This document shows positions 34,231-44,016 of a DNA stretch of 47,826 nucleotides, one piece after another. Numbering within the stretch: position 1 is the first letter of the stretch; every line of letters begins with the position of its first letter. The stretch is from an uncultured Chloroflexota bacterium (GTDB lineage: Bacteria > Chloroflexota > Chloroflexia > Chloroflexales > Chloroflexaceae), in assembly GCA_937120965.1 (NCBI GenBank), contig CAKZKA010000057.1, forward strand, positions 1 to 47,826, written 5' to 3'. Under the pieces are notes generated by a model. That model did not search any database, was not told where the DNA came from, and was given only the letters and a program-made list of their open reading frames with translations. Made by a program: the position numbers and the translations under genes.

Positions 34231-37193
34231 AGGTCCATTCCATCCAGGCCGCTGTTCCAGCGCGCGCGCAGTGCGCCGGCGTCGAGCGCGAGCACAGAGG
34301 CGCCGGCGGCGCGGATCAGCAGGGTTGGCTCCAGGGTTACCGTGCCCAGGCGAACGAGCGTCACGCCGTCCAGCGCCGCTTCGAAGGCGTCGGCATCTTC
34401 CGGGCGTACTTCCACCAGGAAACGGCTGGGAGTCTCGCTAAACAGGGCCGTCAGGATGTCGGCAGCCACATCGTCCAGGCGCAGATCCAGCCCCAGTTGC
34501 CCGGCGATCACCATCTCGGCGGCAGCGACGGCCAACCCGCCCTCACTGAGGTCGTGGCAGGCGCGCACCAGGCCGGCCGTGATCGCCCGGTGCAGGGCAG
34601 CAAAGGTCCGCGGGGCGGCGGCAAGGTCCACCCGGGGCAGGCCGGCGCCGGCAGGCAGGTCGGCGCCGGCAATGGCGGCGAAGTGGCTGCCGAGCAGCTC
34701 CGGGCGTGTCGCGCCAACCAGGTAGAGCAGATCCCCCGGCGCTTTCAGGTCCATGGTCACGCAGCGCGTCACGTCGGGCACGTGGGCCAGGGCCGAGATG
34801 AGCAGGGTGGGAGGAATAGCAACACGATTGCCTTCGGCGTCGCGATACTCGTTATTCAGGCTATCTTTGCCCGAGATGAAGGGCGTACCGAAGGCCACAG
34901 CGGCATCGTAGCACCCCGCAGCGGCGCGCACCAGACCGGCCATGCGGTCGGGCAGGCGCGGGTCGCCCCAGCAGAAGTTGTCGAGGATGGCGGTGCGTTG
35001 GGGATCGCCGCCCACAGCCACAACGTTGCGCAGGGCTTCGTCCACTGCGGCAAGGGCCATCCAGTAGGGGTCCACGCGTCCGTAGCGGGGGTTGATGCCG
35101 CAGCCCAGGGCCAGACCTGCGGGGCGGTGCGGCAGGGGCTGCAACACAGCGGCATCGCCGGGACCATCGAGGGCCACGCCCACGAAGGGCTTGATCACCG
35201 TGGCTCCGCGCACTTCGTGGTCGTAGGTGCGCACGATGCGCTCCTTCGAGGCGATGTTGGGATGGGCGAGCAGGCGCAGCAGCGCCTCGGCAGGCGGAGG
35301 CGTTGCGTCCGGCGTTGACGTGGGCGCCTGAGGCTCAGGTTGCCAGAGCGCCTCGAGCACACGCTGGGGGCGCCCGTGGTGCAGGAACTCCATACTCAGA
35401 TTGACGACCGGCGCGCCCGCATTTGTCACTCGCAGATGGCCATCGTCGGTAAACTCCCCGATGACGCTGGCCTCAACATCTTCGCTCGAGCAGAGCGCGA
35501 GAAACGCCTCCAGATTGGCCGGGGGCACGGCGAGCACCATGCGCTCCTGCGCTTCGGAGAGCCAGACCTCCCAGGGTTGCAGACCGGCATACTTACGGGG
35601 CACACGGGTGAGTTCCACGCTGGCGCCGCACGCGGCGCCCATCTCACCCACGGCGGAGGAGAGGCCCCCCGCGCCGCAGTCGGTGATCGCCGAGTAGAGG
35701 CGCGCGTCGCGGGCCTGGAGCAGCACATCGAGCAGCTTTTTCTCGGTGATCGGGTCGCCGATCTGCACGGCGCTGCCAACCGTCACCGCGGTCTGGTGGG
35801 TGAGTTCGATGCTGCTGAAGGTGGCCCCGTGAATGCCGTCGCGCCCGGTGCGCCCGCCGAGGAGCACGATTGCGTCGCCGGGGCTGACGTTGCGCGGATG
35901 CAAGCCGCGGGGGGCGATGCCGACGGTGCCGCAGTACACCAGAGGATTGGCAGTGTAGCCGGGATCGAAAAGCACAGCGCCGTTGACAGTGGGGATGCCG
36001 AGCTTGTTGCCGTAATCGCGCACACCGGCCACAACGCCGCTGGCGACCCGGGCGGGGTGCAGCACACCGGGCAGCAACTCCGCAACCGGGGTGTCGGGTA
36101 TCCCGAAGCACAGCACATCGGTGTTGGCGATTGGCTCAGCGCTGACGCCCAGGACATCGCGGATCACACCGCCGACGCCGGTATTGGCCCCGCCGAATGG
36201 CTCCAGGGCGCTGGGATGGTTGTGGGTTTCGACCTTGAACGAAACCTCATGCTCCTGGTCAAAGGCGATGATCCCCGCATTATCCACAAACGCCGACAGC
36301 ACCCACTCATCGGCCGGCGGCGCCGGATCGGTCGAGGCGTTGCCATGGCGGCGGGCCAGCACCTCGTGCGTTGCGGACATCAGGAAGGTGCGGATCAGGC
36401 TATCAATCTCAACCTGGCCGCGGGCCAGGCGGTGCAGCATCGGGTAGAGGGTCGCGTCGGGCAGATCTGCGTCAGGCTCGGCGAGGCTCCGGTAGAGCAC
36501 GCGGGCCTTAAAGCTCTTGTGCGAGCAATGTTCGCTCCAGGTCTGAGCGAGAGTTTCGAGTTCGCCATCGGTGGGGTCACGCCCCAGGGCGGCGAAGTAA
36601 GCCTGAATGGCGCGCATCTCGTCGAGGTCGAGGGCCAGCACGCCCTCGCGGCTGATGCGCAGCAGCGCGGCATCGTCGGCCTCGCGCAGGGGCGCCGTGG
36701 CGACAATCGGGCGGCCCTCTTCGGGTGTGGTTGCCAGCAGGGTGTAGAATGCCAGCCGTTCATCGAGGCGCGTGCCAGGCGCATAGGTAAATGTCGTCTG
36801 CACCAGGTCAATCGCCAGCTCGGCTGCGCGGGCGGCGGGGTCGGACCGGGGTGGCAGCAGGTGGCGGCGCAGCGCCCGCGCCAGGGTCAGGCTGGGCACC
36901 TCGAGGCGTCGGGCGCCCTCGAGCACCATCTCGCCCTCGTTATCGGTTACGCCGGGGCGATAAGCGATCTCCAGCACCCAGGCCGCCTCGGGTGGCGCCT
37001 CGGCGGCCAGCGACGCGCGATCCAGGCGCGTCCAGCGGGCCGTCTGGACCACCGGGTCGTGCAGCAATGCCGTCGTCAGGTAGGCCACGGCCCCGTCTTC
37101 CAGAGCCGGGCCGGCAAGCAAGTAGAGCAGGTGAACAATCTCACCCCGGGCGTCAGGTTCACGCGGCGCAACCGTAACCAGGAACTGAGGCAT
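34227..37193 (-). CDS. purL: Phosphoribosylformylglycinamidine synthase, PurL subunit with PurS-like N-terminus
   Basis: This 988-aa enzyme makes FGAM from FGAR, ATP and ammonia in purine synthesis. Residues about 70-115 (WVLEIAYRPGVTDNEGEMVL, then ARRLEVPSLTLARALRRHL) resemble a PurS subunit. The rest is PurL: QTWSEHCSHKSFKARVLY, FKVETHNHPSALEPFGGANT, GGRTGRDGIHGATFSS, ITDCGAGGLSSAVGEMG and FISGKDSLNN. No glutaminase domain is fused, so a separate PurQ should exist. A strong promoter, TTGACG-18-TACAAT, lies at 37254-37225. It is first in an operon with the DUF1444 and membrane-protein genes. Confidence 0.93.
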   Translation of the reverse strand: MPQFLVTVAPREPDARGEIVHLLYLLAGPALEDGAVAYLTTALLHDPVVQTARWTRLDRASLAAEAPPEAAWVLEIAYRPGVTDNEGEMVLEGARRLEVPSLTLARALRRHLLPPRSDPAARAAELAIDLVQTTFTYAPGTRLDERLAFYTLLATTPEEGRPIVATAPLREADDAALLRISREGVLALDLDEMRAIQAYFAALGRDPTDGELETLAQTWSEHCSHKSFKARVLYRSLAEPDADLPDATLYPMLHRLARGQVEIDSLIRTFLMSATHEVLARRHGNASTDPAPPADEWVLSAFVDNAGIIAFDQEHEVSFKVETHNHPSALEPFGGANTGVGGVIRDVLGVSAEPIANTDVLCFGIPDTPVAELLPGVLHPARVASGVVAGVRDYGNKLGIPTVNGAVLFDPGYTANPLVYCGTVGIAPRGLHPRNVSPGDAIVLLGGRTGRDGIHGATFSSIELTHQTAVTVGSAVQIGDPITEKKLLDVLLQARDARLYSAITDCGAGGLSSAVGEMGAACGASVELTRVPRKYAGLQPWEVWLSEAQERMVLAVPPANLEAFLALCSSEDVEASVIGEFTDDGHLRVTNAGAPVVNLSMEFLHHGRPQRVLEALWQPEPQAPTSTPDATPPPAEALLRLLAHPNIASKERIVRTYDHEVRGATVIKPFVGVALDGPGDAAVLQPLPHRPAGLALGCGINPRYGRVDPYWMALAAVDEALRNVVAVGGDPQRTAILDNFCWGDPRLPDRMAGLVRAAAGCYDAAVAFGTPFISGKDSLNNEYRDAEGNRVAIPPTLLISALAHVPDVTRCVTMDLKAPGDLLYLVGATRPELLGSHFAAIAGADLPAGAGLPRVDLAAAPRTFAALHRAITAGLVRACHDLSEGGLAVAAAEMVIAGQLGLDLRLDDVAADILTALFSETPSRFLVEVRPEDADAFEAALDGVTLVRLGTVTLEPTLLIRAAGASVLALDAGALRARWNSGLDGMDL

Positions 37194-37224
37194 CGCGGTT
37201 TCCTTCGCTGCATACTGGCGCTCG

Positions 37225-37254
37225 ATTGTAGCTCATCAGCGCGGGGGGCGTCAA
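37225..37254 (-). promoter_or_regulatory. Promoter of the purL operon
   Basis: On the minus strand TTGACG (37254-37249) and TACAAT (37230-37225) are separated by 18 bp. The start codon is about 32 bases downstream of the -10. The -35 lies three bases from the end of the repeat element at 37257. Confidence 0.75.
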
Positions 37255-37256
37255 GG

Positions 37257-37524
37257 TTTAAGGGCGGAGTGCGCATTCAGATGTGGGGTAAGGCGTCACC
37301 CCGGGAGCGCGGGCGTCCCGCCCGCAAGGGTCTGGATGCGGGCAAGATGCCCGCGCTCCCACAAGAAGTGTGAACACGTGAGGCGCTGGTTGGTCCTCAC
37401 CCCCTCCCCGGCTTCGCTGGAGAGCCTGCGCTGAGCCTGTCGAGACGGGGAGACCAGGCCGCGCGCGGGGGCGTTCCGATGCGGTACAAGCCACGTTGTC
37501 TCGGATGTGCTGTCCGCCCTTAAA
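37257..37524. mobile_element. Inverted-repeat element, TTTAAGGGCGG family, copy C, with an inserted GC-rich repeat
   Basis: TTTAAGGGCGGA at the left and TGTCCGCCCTTAAA at the right are inverted copies. The core is in opposite orientation to copies A and B (CGCTGGAGAGCCTGCGCTGA). A GC-rich hairpin repeat (about 37290-37370) sits near the left end and looks like a nested insertion. No gene is present between purL and the transaldolase gene (37194-37692). Confidence 0.65.
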
Positions 37525-37639
37525 GGCCGTCAAAGAGGGCGTAGAGGCGCGGCAGCGCCGCGCCTCTACGCCCAAACCCTCCCGCCAGGTGGGCTATGTC
37601 GCCATAATGACCCCCGACAAAGCATCCTTCACGCCACTA

Positions 37640-37648
37640 TGCTATAAT
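37640..37648 (+). promoter_or_regulatory. Extended -10 promoter of the transaldolase gene
   Basis: TGCTATAAT is a perfect extended -10, 44 bases before the start codon. There is no clear -35. AGGAGG at 37681-37686 is the ribosome site. Upstream, 37537-37580 is a long hairpin of the GGGCGTAGAGGCGCGGC type. Confidence 0.7.
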
Positions 37649-37692
37649 GCCACCGGTTCCCGGGCCAGTTTGTGACGGTGAGGAGGCCATGC

Positions 37693-38340
37693 ATGCAGCT
37701 CTATCTGGACACGGCGAACCTCGATGAGATTCGCGAGGCGGCTACCTGGGGCGTGTTGAGCGGCGTAACCACCAACCCGACCCTGATCGCCCGTGAGAAG
37801 GGCGCCGATTTCAAGGCGACCATTACCGAAATCGCCGAACTGGTGGACGGTCCCATCAGCGCCGAGACGATCTCGCTCGATGCTGCCGGGATGGTGCAGG
37901 AGGGTATCGAGTACGCCGCCTGGCATCCGAATGTGATTATCAAAGTGCCCAGCACCACCGAAGGGTTGAAAGCGGTCACACAACTGGCCCGCCGCGGCAT
38001 CCGCTGCAATGTGACCCTGTGTTTCAACGCGGTGCAGGCGCTCATGGCCGCCCGCGCTGGCGCGTTCATTATCAGCCCCTTCGTGGGTCGGGTGGATGAT
38101 ACGGGCGTGGACGGCATGCAACTCATCCGCGAGATCAGCCAGATCTATCGTCAGGACCCGGAGATCAAGACGAAGATCCTCTCGGCCTCGATCCGCCACC
38201 CGCGCCATATCGTCGAGTCGGCCCTCGCTGGCGCCGATATCGCTACCTGCCCGTTCAAGGTGTTGCAGCAGGCTATGCGGCACCCGCTGACCGATCGGGG
38301 CATCGAGCAGTTTCTCGCCGACTGGCGTTCGCGGACCTGA
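37693..38340 (+). CDS. Transaldolase, small (TalC/Fsa) type
   Basis: The 215-aa enzyme belongs to the short transaldolase subfamily, which moves a dihydroxyacetone unit in the pentose phosphate pathway or, in Fsa members, acts as fructose-6-phosphate aldolase. It has [25 protein letters not shown], the Schiff-base lysine (Lys84 in [12 protein letters not shown]), [20 protein letters not shown] and SPFVGRVDD. The ATG at 37693 lies six bases after AGGAGG. It is followed 550 bases later by a phosphoribulokinase-like gene on the same strand, but each seems to have its own promoter. Confidence 0.93.
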   Translation: MQLYLDTANLDEIREAATWGVLSGVTTNPTLIAREKGADFKATITEIAELVDGPISAETISLDAAGMVQEGIEYAAWHPNVIIKVPSTTEGLKAVTQLARRGIRCNVTLCFNAVQALMAARAGAFIISPFVGRVDDTGVDGMQLIREISQIYRQDPEIKTKILSASIRHPRHIVESALAGADIATCPFKVLQQAMRHPLTDRGIEQFLADWRSRT

Positions 38341-38498
38341 GATGTGGTTCGAGCCTGCAACAGCGGGAGGGCCTGGGAGGGCGCAGCCCTCCCAAAAATA
38401 ATCTGTATCCCTTCACCCGGCGCAAGGTGAGCGCGCCTTCTCAGCTTTCCCCGCCGGGGACGGCGGTTCGGCGCCTCTACCCACCGGGGGTGTTGGAG

Positions 38499-38697
38499 TT
38501 TAAGGGCGGACAGACCGTATGGGCGCCGACAGGCGTGATGGTGTGACGATGTGCTGACTGGTCCTCACCCCCGACCTCGCTCCAGCGAAGCTGGAGAGCC
38601 TGCGCTGAGCCTGTCGAAGCGGGGAGACCAGAGCCGCGCGCGGGGGCGTTCCAATGCGGGACAGGCCACGTTGCCGCGGATGGTCTGTCCGCCCTTA
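38499..38697. mobile_element. Inverted-repeat element, TTTAAGGGCGG family, copy D
   Basis: TTTAAGGGCGGACAGACC at the left and GGTCTGTCCGCCCTTA at the right are almost perfect inverted repeats of about 16-18 bp, the best-preserved ends in the window. The length is 199 bp. The core is inverted relative to copies A and B. A fragment with the same left end lies at 39957-40008. Confidence 0.75.
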
Positions 38698-38760
38698 CAA
38701 GAGGGTTGGAAGGGGGTTGCTGGCGCGGGCGGGGACGGGGCGACAGGTGGCCCCGGTGTA

Positions 38761-38863
38761 ATACCAATTACTGTTGATGCTGCCGCATTGCTTGAAGCGG
38801 TTTCAGGCGTTGTGCTGCCCAGCGTGGCAATCCACAATCCACAATCCAAAATCAAAAATGGTA
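38761..38863. mobile_element. 103-bp TA-flanked miniature element, copy 3 (inverted)
   Basis: It runs from ATACCAATTA to AAAAATGGTA with TA at 38759-38760 and 38864-38865. It carries the same core as copies 1 and 2 in reverse, including CAGCGTGGCAATCCACAATC. Its right end points at the phosphoribulokinase-like gene. Confidence 0.8.
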
Positions 38864-38867
38864 TAAG
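38859..38867 (+). promoter_or_regulatory. Extended -10 formed by the 103-bp element end, before the phosphoribulokinase-like gene
   Basis: TGGTATAAG matches the extended -10 pattern in eight of nine positions. Five of its bases are the element end and TA is the target duplication. The start codon is 24 bases downstream, so the leader would be about 18 bases. Confidence 0.5.
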
Positions 38868-38891
38868 CCAGGCAGACTACAGAGCGAAGCC

Positions 38892-39812
38892 ATGGAAAGT
38901 AGACGACCATTGATGCTCGGTCTGGTAGGCGACAGCGCCTCGGGTAAGACGACGCTGGTGCGAGGGGTGGTACGCATCCTGGGCCACGACGGCGTAACCC
39001 CGGTCTGCCTCGACGACTACCAGCGCTACTCGCGCGATGAGCGCAACGCGCGCCGCCTGACCGGCGCCGATCCGCGGGCAAACGACCTGGAGTTGCTGGT
39101 GGAGCATCTGCGGGTGCTGCGGGCCGGCGGGCAGATCACCAAACCCGTCTACGATCACCGCATCGGCGTGCTGCGCGATCCCGAACTGGTTGTTGCCACC
39201 GGTCTGGTGATCGCCTACGGGATGTTGACGCTGACGCCGCCGAACATTACCGAGCTGTTTGATCTGACGATCTACCTCGATCCGGAGGAGTCCTTGCGGC
39301 GCGCCTGGCGCCTGGAGCGCGATGTGCGCGAGCGCGGGTACAGTCCGGCCGAGGTGGTGGCCCTCGAGCCGGCCCGCGAGCGCGATGCGGCCCGCTTCAT
39401 CCACCCTCAGCGCCCCCTGGCCACTACGGTGCTGCGTGTGCGCCCTGCGGCAAGCGGTCGGGCAGACGCGCTCGATACGGAGCTGATCATCCGCCACGGG
39501 GTGGATCTGCACCCGCTCGACCCCATTTGCGCCGATCTGGCGGGGGCCACTTATCCGGGCCTGCGGATCGAGCGCGACATTCTTGATGAAGATGGGCGCG
39601 AGGGCGACCGGATCACGATCGAGTCGACGCTCACTCCTGCCACGGCCGCAGAGGTGGCCGATCTGGTCTGGAGTCACCTGCCCGGTACGACACGTGTGCC
39701 GCTGGAGCAGATCGGTCAGACCCGCGCTGGCTCAACTGCCCATCACGATCCTGGCCTGGCCCTTGTGCAGCTCTTTATCGTCGGCGGGCTCGTGCGTACC
39801 CGGGGGCTGTAG
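38892..39812 (+). CDS. Phosphoribulokinase/uridine kinase family protein
   Basis: The 306-aa protein resembles cyanobacterial-type phosphoribulokinase. It has the P-loop GDSASGKT at residues 13-20, CLDDYQRYSRDERNARRLTGADPRANDLELL (the substrate-binding stretch with DPRAN) and KPVYDHRIG. YLDPEESLRRAWRLERDVRERGYSPAEV and FIHPQRPLATTVLRV follow. In family members a conserved Glu-Gly (EGLHPLYD-like) follows the third strand; here the aligned residues read VIAYGMLTLTPP, so that Glu is missing. True Calvin-cycle kinase activity is therefore doubtful. There is no RuBisCO gene in the window. The upstream promoter seems to come from a 103-bp element. Confidence 0.8.
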   Translation: MESRRPLMLGLVGDSASGKTTLVRGVVRILGHDGVTPVCLDDYQRYSRDERNARRLTGADPRANDLELLVEHLRVLRAGGQITKPVYDHRIGVLRDPELVVATGLVIAYGMLTLTPPNITELFDLTIYLDPEESLRRAWRLERDVRERGYSPAEVVALEPARERDAARFIHPQRPLATTVLRVRPAASGRADALDTELIIRHGVDLHPLDPICADLAGATYPGLRIERDILDEDGREGDRITIESTLTPATAAEVADLVWSHLPGTTRVPLEQIGQTRAGSTAHHDPGLALVQLFIVGGLVRTRGL

Positions 39813-39922
39813 GCCGCGTCTGGAGCCGGGGAGGCCCGGAGGGTTCCGCGGCTGCGCCGGCGAACGCGAACGCAAAACCTGGAGGAGCGCAGGGGACCGC
39901 GAGACCCCCGCGGCAGGGAGGG

Positions 39923-39959
39923 TGTGGGAGGGCGCAGCCCTCCCACATCTTTGTTCTTT
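39923..39959 (+). terminator. Likely terminator after the phosphoribulokinase-like gene
   Basis: An 11-bp perfect stem (TGTGGGAGGGC, GCA loop, GCCCTCCCACA) is followed by TCTTTGTTCTTT. The T-rich tail is interrupted but is the only one found after a GGGAGGGC hairpin in this window. Confidence 0.55.
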
Positions 39960-40008
39960 AAGGGCGGACAGACCGTATGGACGCCGACGGGCGTGAAGGT
40001 ATGCCCGT
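39957..40008. repeat. Partial TTTAAGGGCGG-family end next to metK
   Basis: TTTAAGGGCGGACAGACC matches the left end of copy D. After about 50 bases it runs into the metK stop codon, so only a fragment remains. A GACGGGC/GCCCGTC hairpin (39986-40009) overlaps the stop. Confidence 0.55.
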
Positions 40009-41223
40009 CTACAGACCTGCTGCCTGGCGCAGGGCCTCGACCTTATCGGTGCGTTCCCAGGGCAGGTCAATATCGGTGCGCCCGAAGTGACCGCCAGCGG
40101 CCGTCTGGCGATAAATGGGCCGGCGCAGATCCAGGTCGCGAATGATCGCTCCGGGGCGCAGGTCGAACACCTCGGTGACAGCCTTGAGGATCACCTCATC
40201 GGCCACGCGGCCGGTGCCAAAGGTCTCCACGCTCAAGGAGAGGGGACGGGCCACGCCGATGGCGTAGCTCACCTGCAACTCCACGCGGTCGGCAAGCCCG
40301 GCGGCGACGATGTTCTTGGCGACCCAGCGGCAGGCGTAGGCGGCGCTGCGGTCCACCTTGCTCGGGTCCTTGCCGCTGAAAGCGCCACCGCCGTGGCGGG
40401 CGACGCCGCCGTATGTGTCCACGACGATCTTGCGCCCGGTCAGCCCGGTGTCGCCCATCGGGCCGCCAACCACGAAGCGACCGGTGGGGTTCACGAAGAT
40501 TTTCGTCTGGCTATCGAACCACTCCGGCGGCACCTCGGCCTTGATCACGTGCTCGATCACATCAGCGCGGATCTGTTCCTGGGACGCCTCGGGGGCGTGC
40601 TGGGTGCTGATCAGGACCGTATCCACCCGCACCGGTTTGCCGTAGCTGTACTCGACGGTGACCTGGCTCTTGGCGTCGGGACGCAGGTAGGGCAGGACGC
40701 CGGTGTGACGCACTTTCTCGATGCGGCGGATCAGCCGGTGCGCCAGGGCGATCGAGGCCGGCATCAACTCGGGAGTTTCGTTGCAGGCAAAACCGAACAT
40801 CATGCCCTGATCGCCCGCGCCGACCGCCTCCACTTCGGCCTCGGTCATCTCGCCGGTTCTGGCTTCCAGGGCCTTATCCACGCCCATCGCGATGTCGGGC
40901 GACTGGCCGTGGATGGCGACCAGCACGCCGCAGGTGTCGGCGTCGAAACCGTAGTCGGCGCTGGTGTAGCCGATCTCTTTCACCGTGCGGCGCACAATCT
41001 CCTCGATCGGAATGTAGCCCTTCTCGTAGGTGATCTCGCCGAGCACCACAATCAGACCCGTGGTGGTGGCGGTCTCGCAGGCCACGCGGGCGCGTGGATC
41101 GTGGCTCAGGAACGCGTCGAGGATGGCGTCGCTGATCTGATCGCACATCTTGTCGGGGTGCCCGCTGCTCACGCTTTCACTGGTGAAGTAGAAGCGGGGC
41201 GAGGTCATGAAGGTGTTGGCCAT
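40009..41223 (-). CDS. metK: S-adenosylmethionine synthetase
   Basis: MetK makes SAM from methionine and ATP. The 404-aa protein carries [25 protein letters not shown] at the N-terminus, [15 protein letters not shown], the [21 protein letters not shown] hexapeptide region, [19 protein letters not shown] and the P-loop-like [25 protein letters not shown] just upstream supports the ATG at 41223. It is the last gene of the minus-strand SAM-cycle cluster, 375 bases after ahcY. That spacing, with three strong inverted repeats in it, suggests it may have its own promoter as well as readthrough from the SAM-riboswitch leader. Confidence 0.97.
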   Translation of the reverse strand: MANTFMTSPRFYFTSESVSSGHPDKMCDQISDAILDAFLSHDPRARVACETATTTGLIVVLGEITYEKGYIPIEEIVRRTVKEIGYTSADYGFDADTCGVLVAIHGQSPDIAMGVDKALEARTGEMTEAEVEAVGAGDQGMMFGFACNETPELMPASIALAHRLIRRIEKVRHTGVLPYLRPDAKSQVTVEYSYGKPVRVDTVLISTQHAPEASQEQIRADVIEHVIKAEVPPEWFDSQTKIFVNPTGRFVVGGPMGDTGLTGRKIVVDTYGGVARHGGGAFSGKDPSKVDRSAAYACRWVAKNIVAAGLADRVELQVSYAIGVARPLSLSVETFGTGRVADEVILKAVTEVFDLRPGAIIRDLDLRRPIYRQTAAGGHFGRTDIDLPWERTDKVEALRQAAGL

Positions 41224-41598
41224 TGTCCTCTTCCTTCGTTGGTTAGACACTTATGCGGCTGCGCCGCACACCACGGGGTTACACGTGCCGGCAGGATCTT
41301 GCCCTCCCATACCTCTCCCCTCGGGCAGGGGCGCGGCGCGCCCGTCCCGCTGCCAGAGGGGGTAGTGTATGACACATGTTCGCCGCGTTCACGCCGGAGC
41401 GAAGCGGAGGCGCGTATCGAAGGGCGCCGATGGCTCCAATACGCGCCCTTCGATACGGCCTGCGGCCTGCTCAGGGCGCCTGACCGCAGGCCGCGAGAAG
41501 ACGCTACCGGTGCTCTTGCGCGATTGCAGGGCGACCTGTTCGGGCATGAGCGCAGCCTCGACCGCGCCCGGATGCGCCAGGCCCGATCTGCAATCGCG
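41224..41598. other. 375-bp ahcY-metK gap with three adjacent inverted repeats
   Basis: Three perfect inverted repeats follow the ahcY stop on the minus strand: GCGCGATTGCAG (41518-41529) with 41588-41599, GGCCTGCGG (41457-41465) with 41484-41492, and CGTATCGAAGGGCGC (41413-41427) with 41443-41457. No S-box or SAH riboswitch consensus is visible. The part nearest metK holds the common GCGGCTGCGCCGC module. Confidence 0.65.
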
Positions 41599-42915
<1,317 letters not shown>

Positions 42916-42930
42916 TCACATATGCTCCCA

Positions 42931-43905
42931 TCAGGCCACGCTGGCGCTTGTCAGCGCCTCGGCGGGCAGGTCGTGGCCAAAGGCCTGGCGGTAGCGTTCG
43001 GCAAACTCGGCCCGGCTGTAGACATGTTCCTGGCAGCCGCGCTGCTCGATGGCGTAGGCGGCGGCCAGGGCTGCGATGCGCCCGGTGACTTCGAGGGGCA
43101 GGTCGCGCGCGATGCCAAAGGCCATCCCCGCCAGGTAGGCGTCGCCGGCGCCGGTAGGGTCCTTCACCTCGCTAACGGGAGCGGTGGGGATGCGCGCGGC
43201 CAGGCGCCCCTCGGTGTAGATCAGCGACCCCTGCTCGCCGCGGGTGATCACGGTGAGCGGGGTGCGGGCGATCAGATCCTCTTCGCTGATGTCGAGTTTT
43301 CGGGCCATCATACCGAACTCGTAGTCGTTCCCCACCAGCACCCGCGCGCCGCGCAGGCCGACTTCGAGGTGCCCGGGCGTCAGCCGGGGCGCCTGCTTCC
43401 CCGGGTCGAAAATGTAGGGCACCCCGAGCTGCTGGCACTCAACACTGAAGCGCTCGATGGCCTCGGGGCTGGTCGGCGAGATCAGCACCAGATCATCGCC
43501 CAGCAGGCCACGGTCGCTCAACGAGCGGTGATGGTCGTGGCCCATCGCGCCAGCGTAGAAGGCGACGATCTGGTTGTTGGCGCGGTCGGTGTTGATGAAG
43601 CACGACGACGTAAACTCGTGTTCGATGACGGTGATCCCGCTTGTGTCAACCCCCTGCTGCTCCAGCCAGCGCCCGTACTCCACGAAGTCGTGGCCAACCG
43701 TGCCGACGATCAGCGGGCGCTCGCCGAGCAGGGCCAGATTGTAGGCAATATTTCCGGCCACGCCCCCCCGCATTTTTCGCATCGAGTCGACCAGGAAGCT
43801 GACGGAGAGCATATGGGCCTTCTCCATCAGCATATGATCCCGGAAGTAGCCCGGGAAGTCCATAATGTAGTCGAAGGCGAGTGACCCGGTCACAACGATC
43901 CGCAC
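42931..43905 (-). CDS. PfkB-family kinase, probable adenosine kinase
   Basis: The 324-aa ribokinase-fold enzyme shows the glycine-rich N-terminal signature GGVAGNIAYNLALLGERPLIVGTVG and the C-terminal DPTGAGDAYLAGMAFG with the catalytic Asp. Its place directly upstream of ahcY suggests it phosphorylates the adenosine released there, pulling that reversible reaction forward. Other sugar or nucleoside substrates are possible; methylthioribose kinase proper belongs to a different fold. The start is GTG at 43905 with GGAGAGG upstream. It follows the MetE-like gene by about 110 bases. Confidence 0.85.
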   Translation of the reverse strand: MRIVVTGSLAFDYIMDFPGYFRDHMLMEKAHMLSVSFLVDSMRKMRGGVAGNIAYNLALLGERPLIVGTVGHDFVEYGRWLEQQGVDTSGITVIEHEFTSSCFINTDRANNQIVAFYAGAMGHDHHRSLSDRGLLGDDLVLISPTSPEAIERFSVECQQLGVPYIFDPGKQAPRLTPGHLEVGLRGARVLVGNDYEFGMMARKLDISEEDLIARTPLTVITRGEQGSLIYTEGRLAARIPTAPVSEVKDPTGAGDAYLAGMAFGIARDLPLEVTGRIAALAAAYAIEQRGCQEHVYSRAEFAERYRQAFGHDLPAEALTSASVA

Positions 43906-44016
43906 AGTTGCCTCTCCTCTACGCTACGGCAAGGCTAGGCCTTGCGCCTGGCTACCATCGGTGGCTCTCCTCCACCGGGAAGACCGGCGCGCCCGGACCC
44001 ATTGCGCCGGCAGGGC

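Larger units (their letters stand above)
38341..38891. repeat. 551-bp gap with two mobile-type repeat elements
   Basis: A GGGAGGGC hairpin at about 38370-38388 follows the transaldolase gene. Copy D of the TTTAAGGGCGG family occupies 38499-38697 and a canonical 103-bp element occupies 38761-38863. The end of the latter supplies a promoter-like sequence for the next gene. No gene is supported. Confidence 0.75.

Noticed and set aside
35340-37373. A 677-codon plus-strand frame opposite purL
   Set aside because: It is antisense to the unmistakable PurL motifs and has no domain of its own.
38370-38395. Intrinsic terminator after the transaldolase gene
   Set aside because: The GGGAGGGC hairpin is followed by AAAAATAA, not a T-run, on the plus strand; the same hairpin occurs throughout the window irrespective of gene ends.
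41224-41412. A second SAM riboswitch directly before metK
   Set aside because: None of the S-box core blocks (GAGGGA, GATGAA, GGCAACC, GGTGCCAA) is present on the minus strand here.
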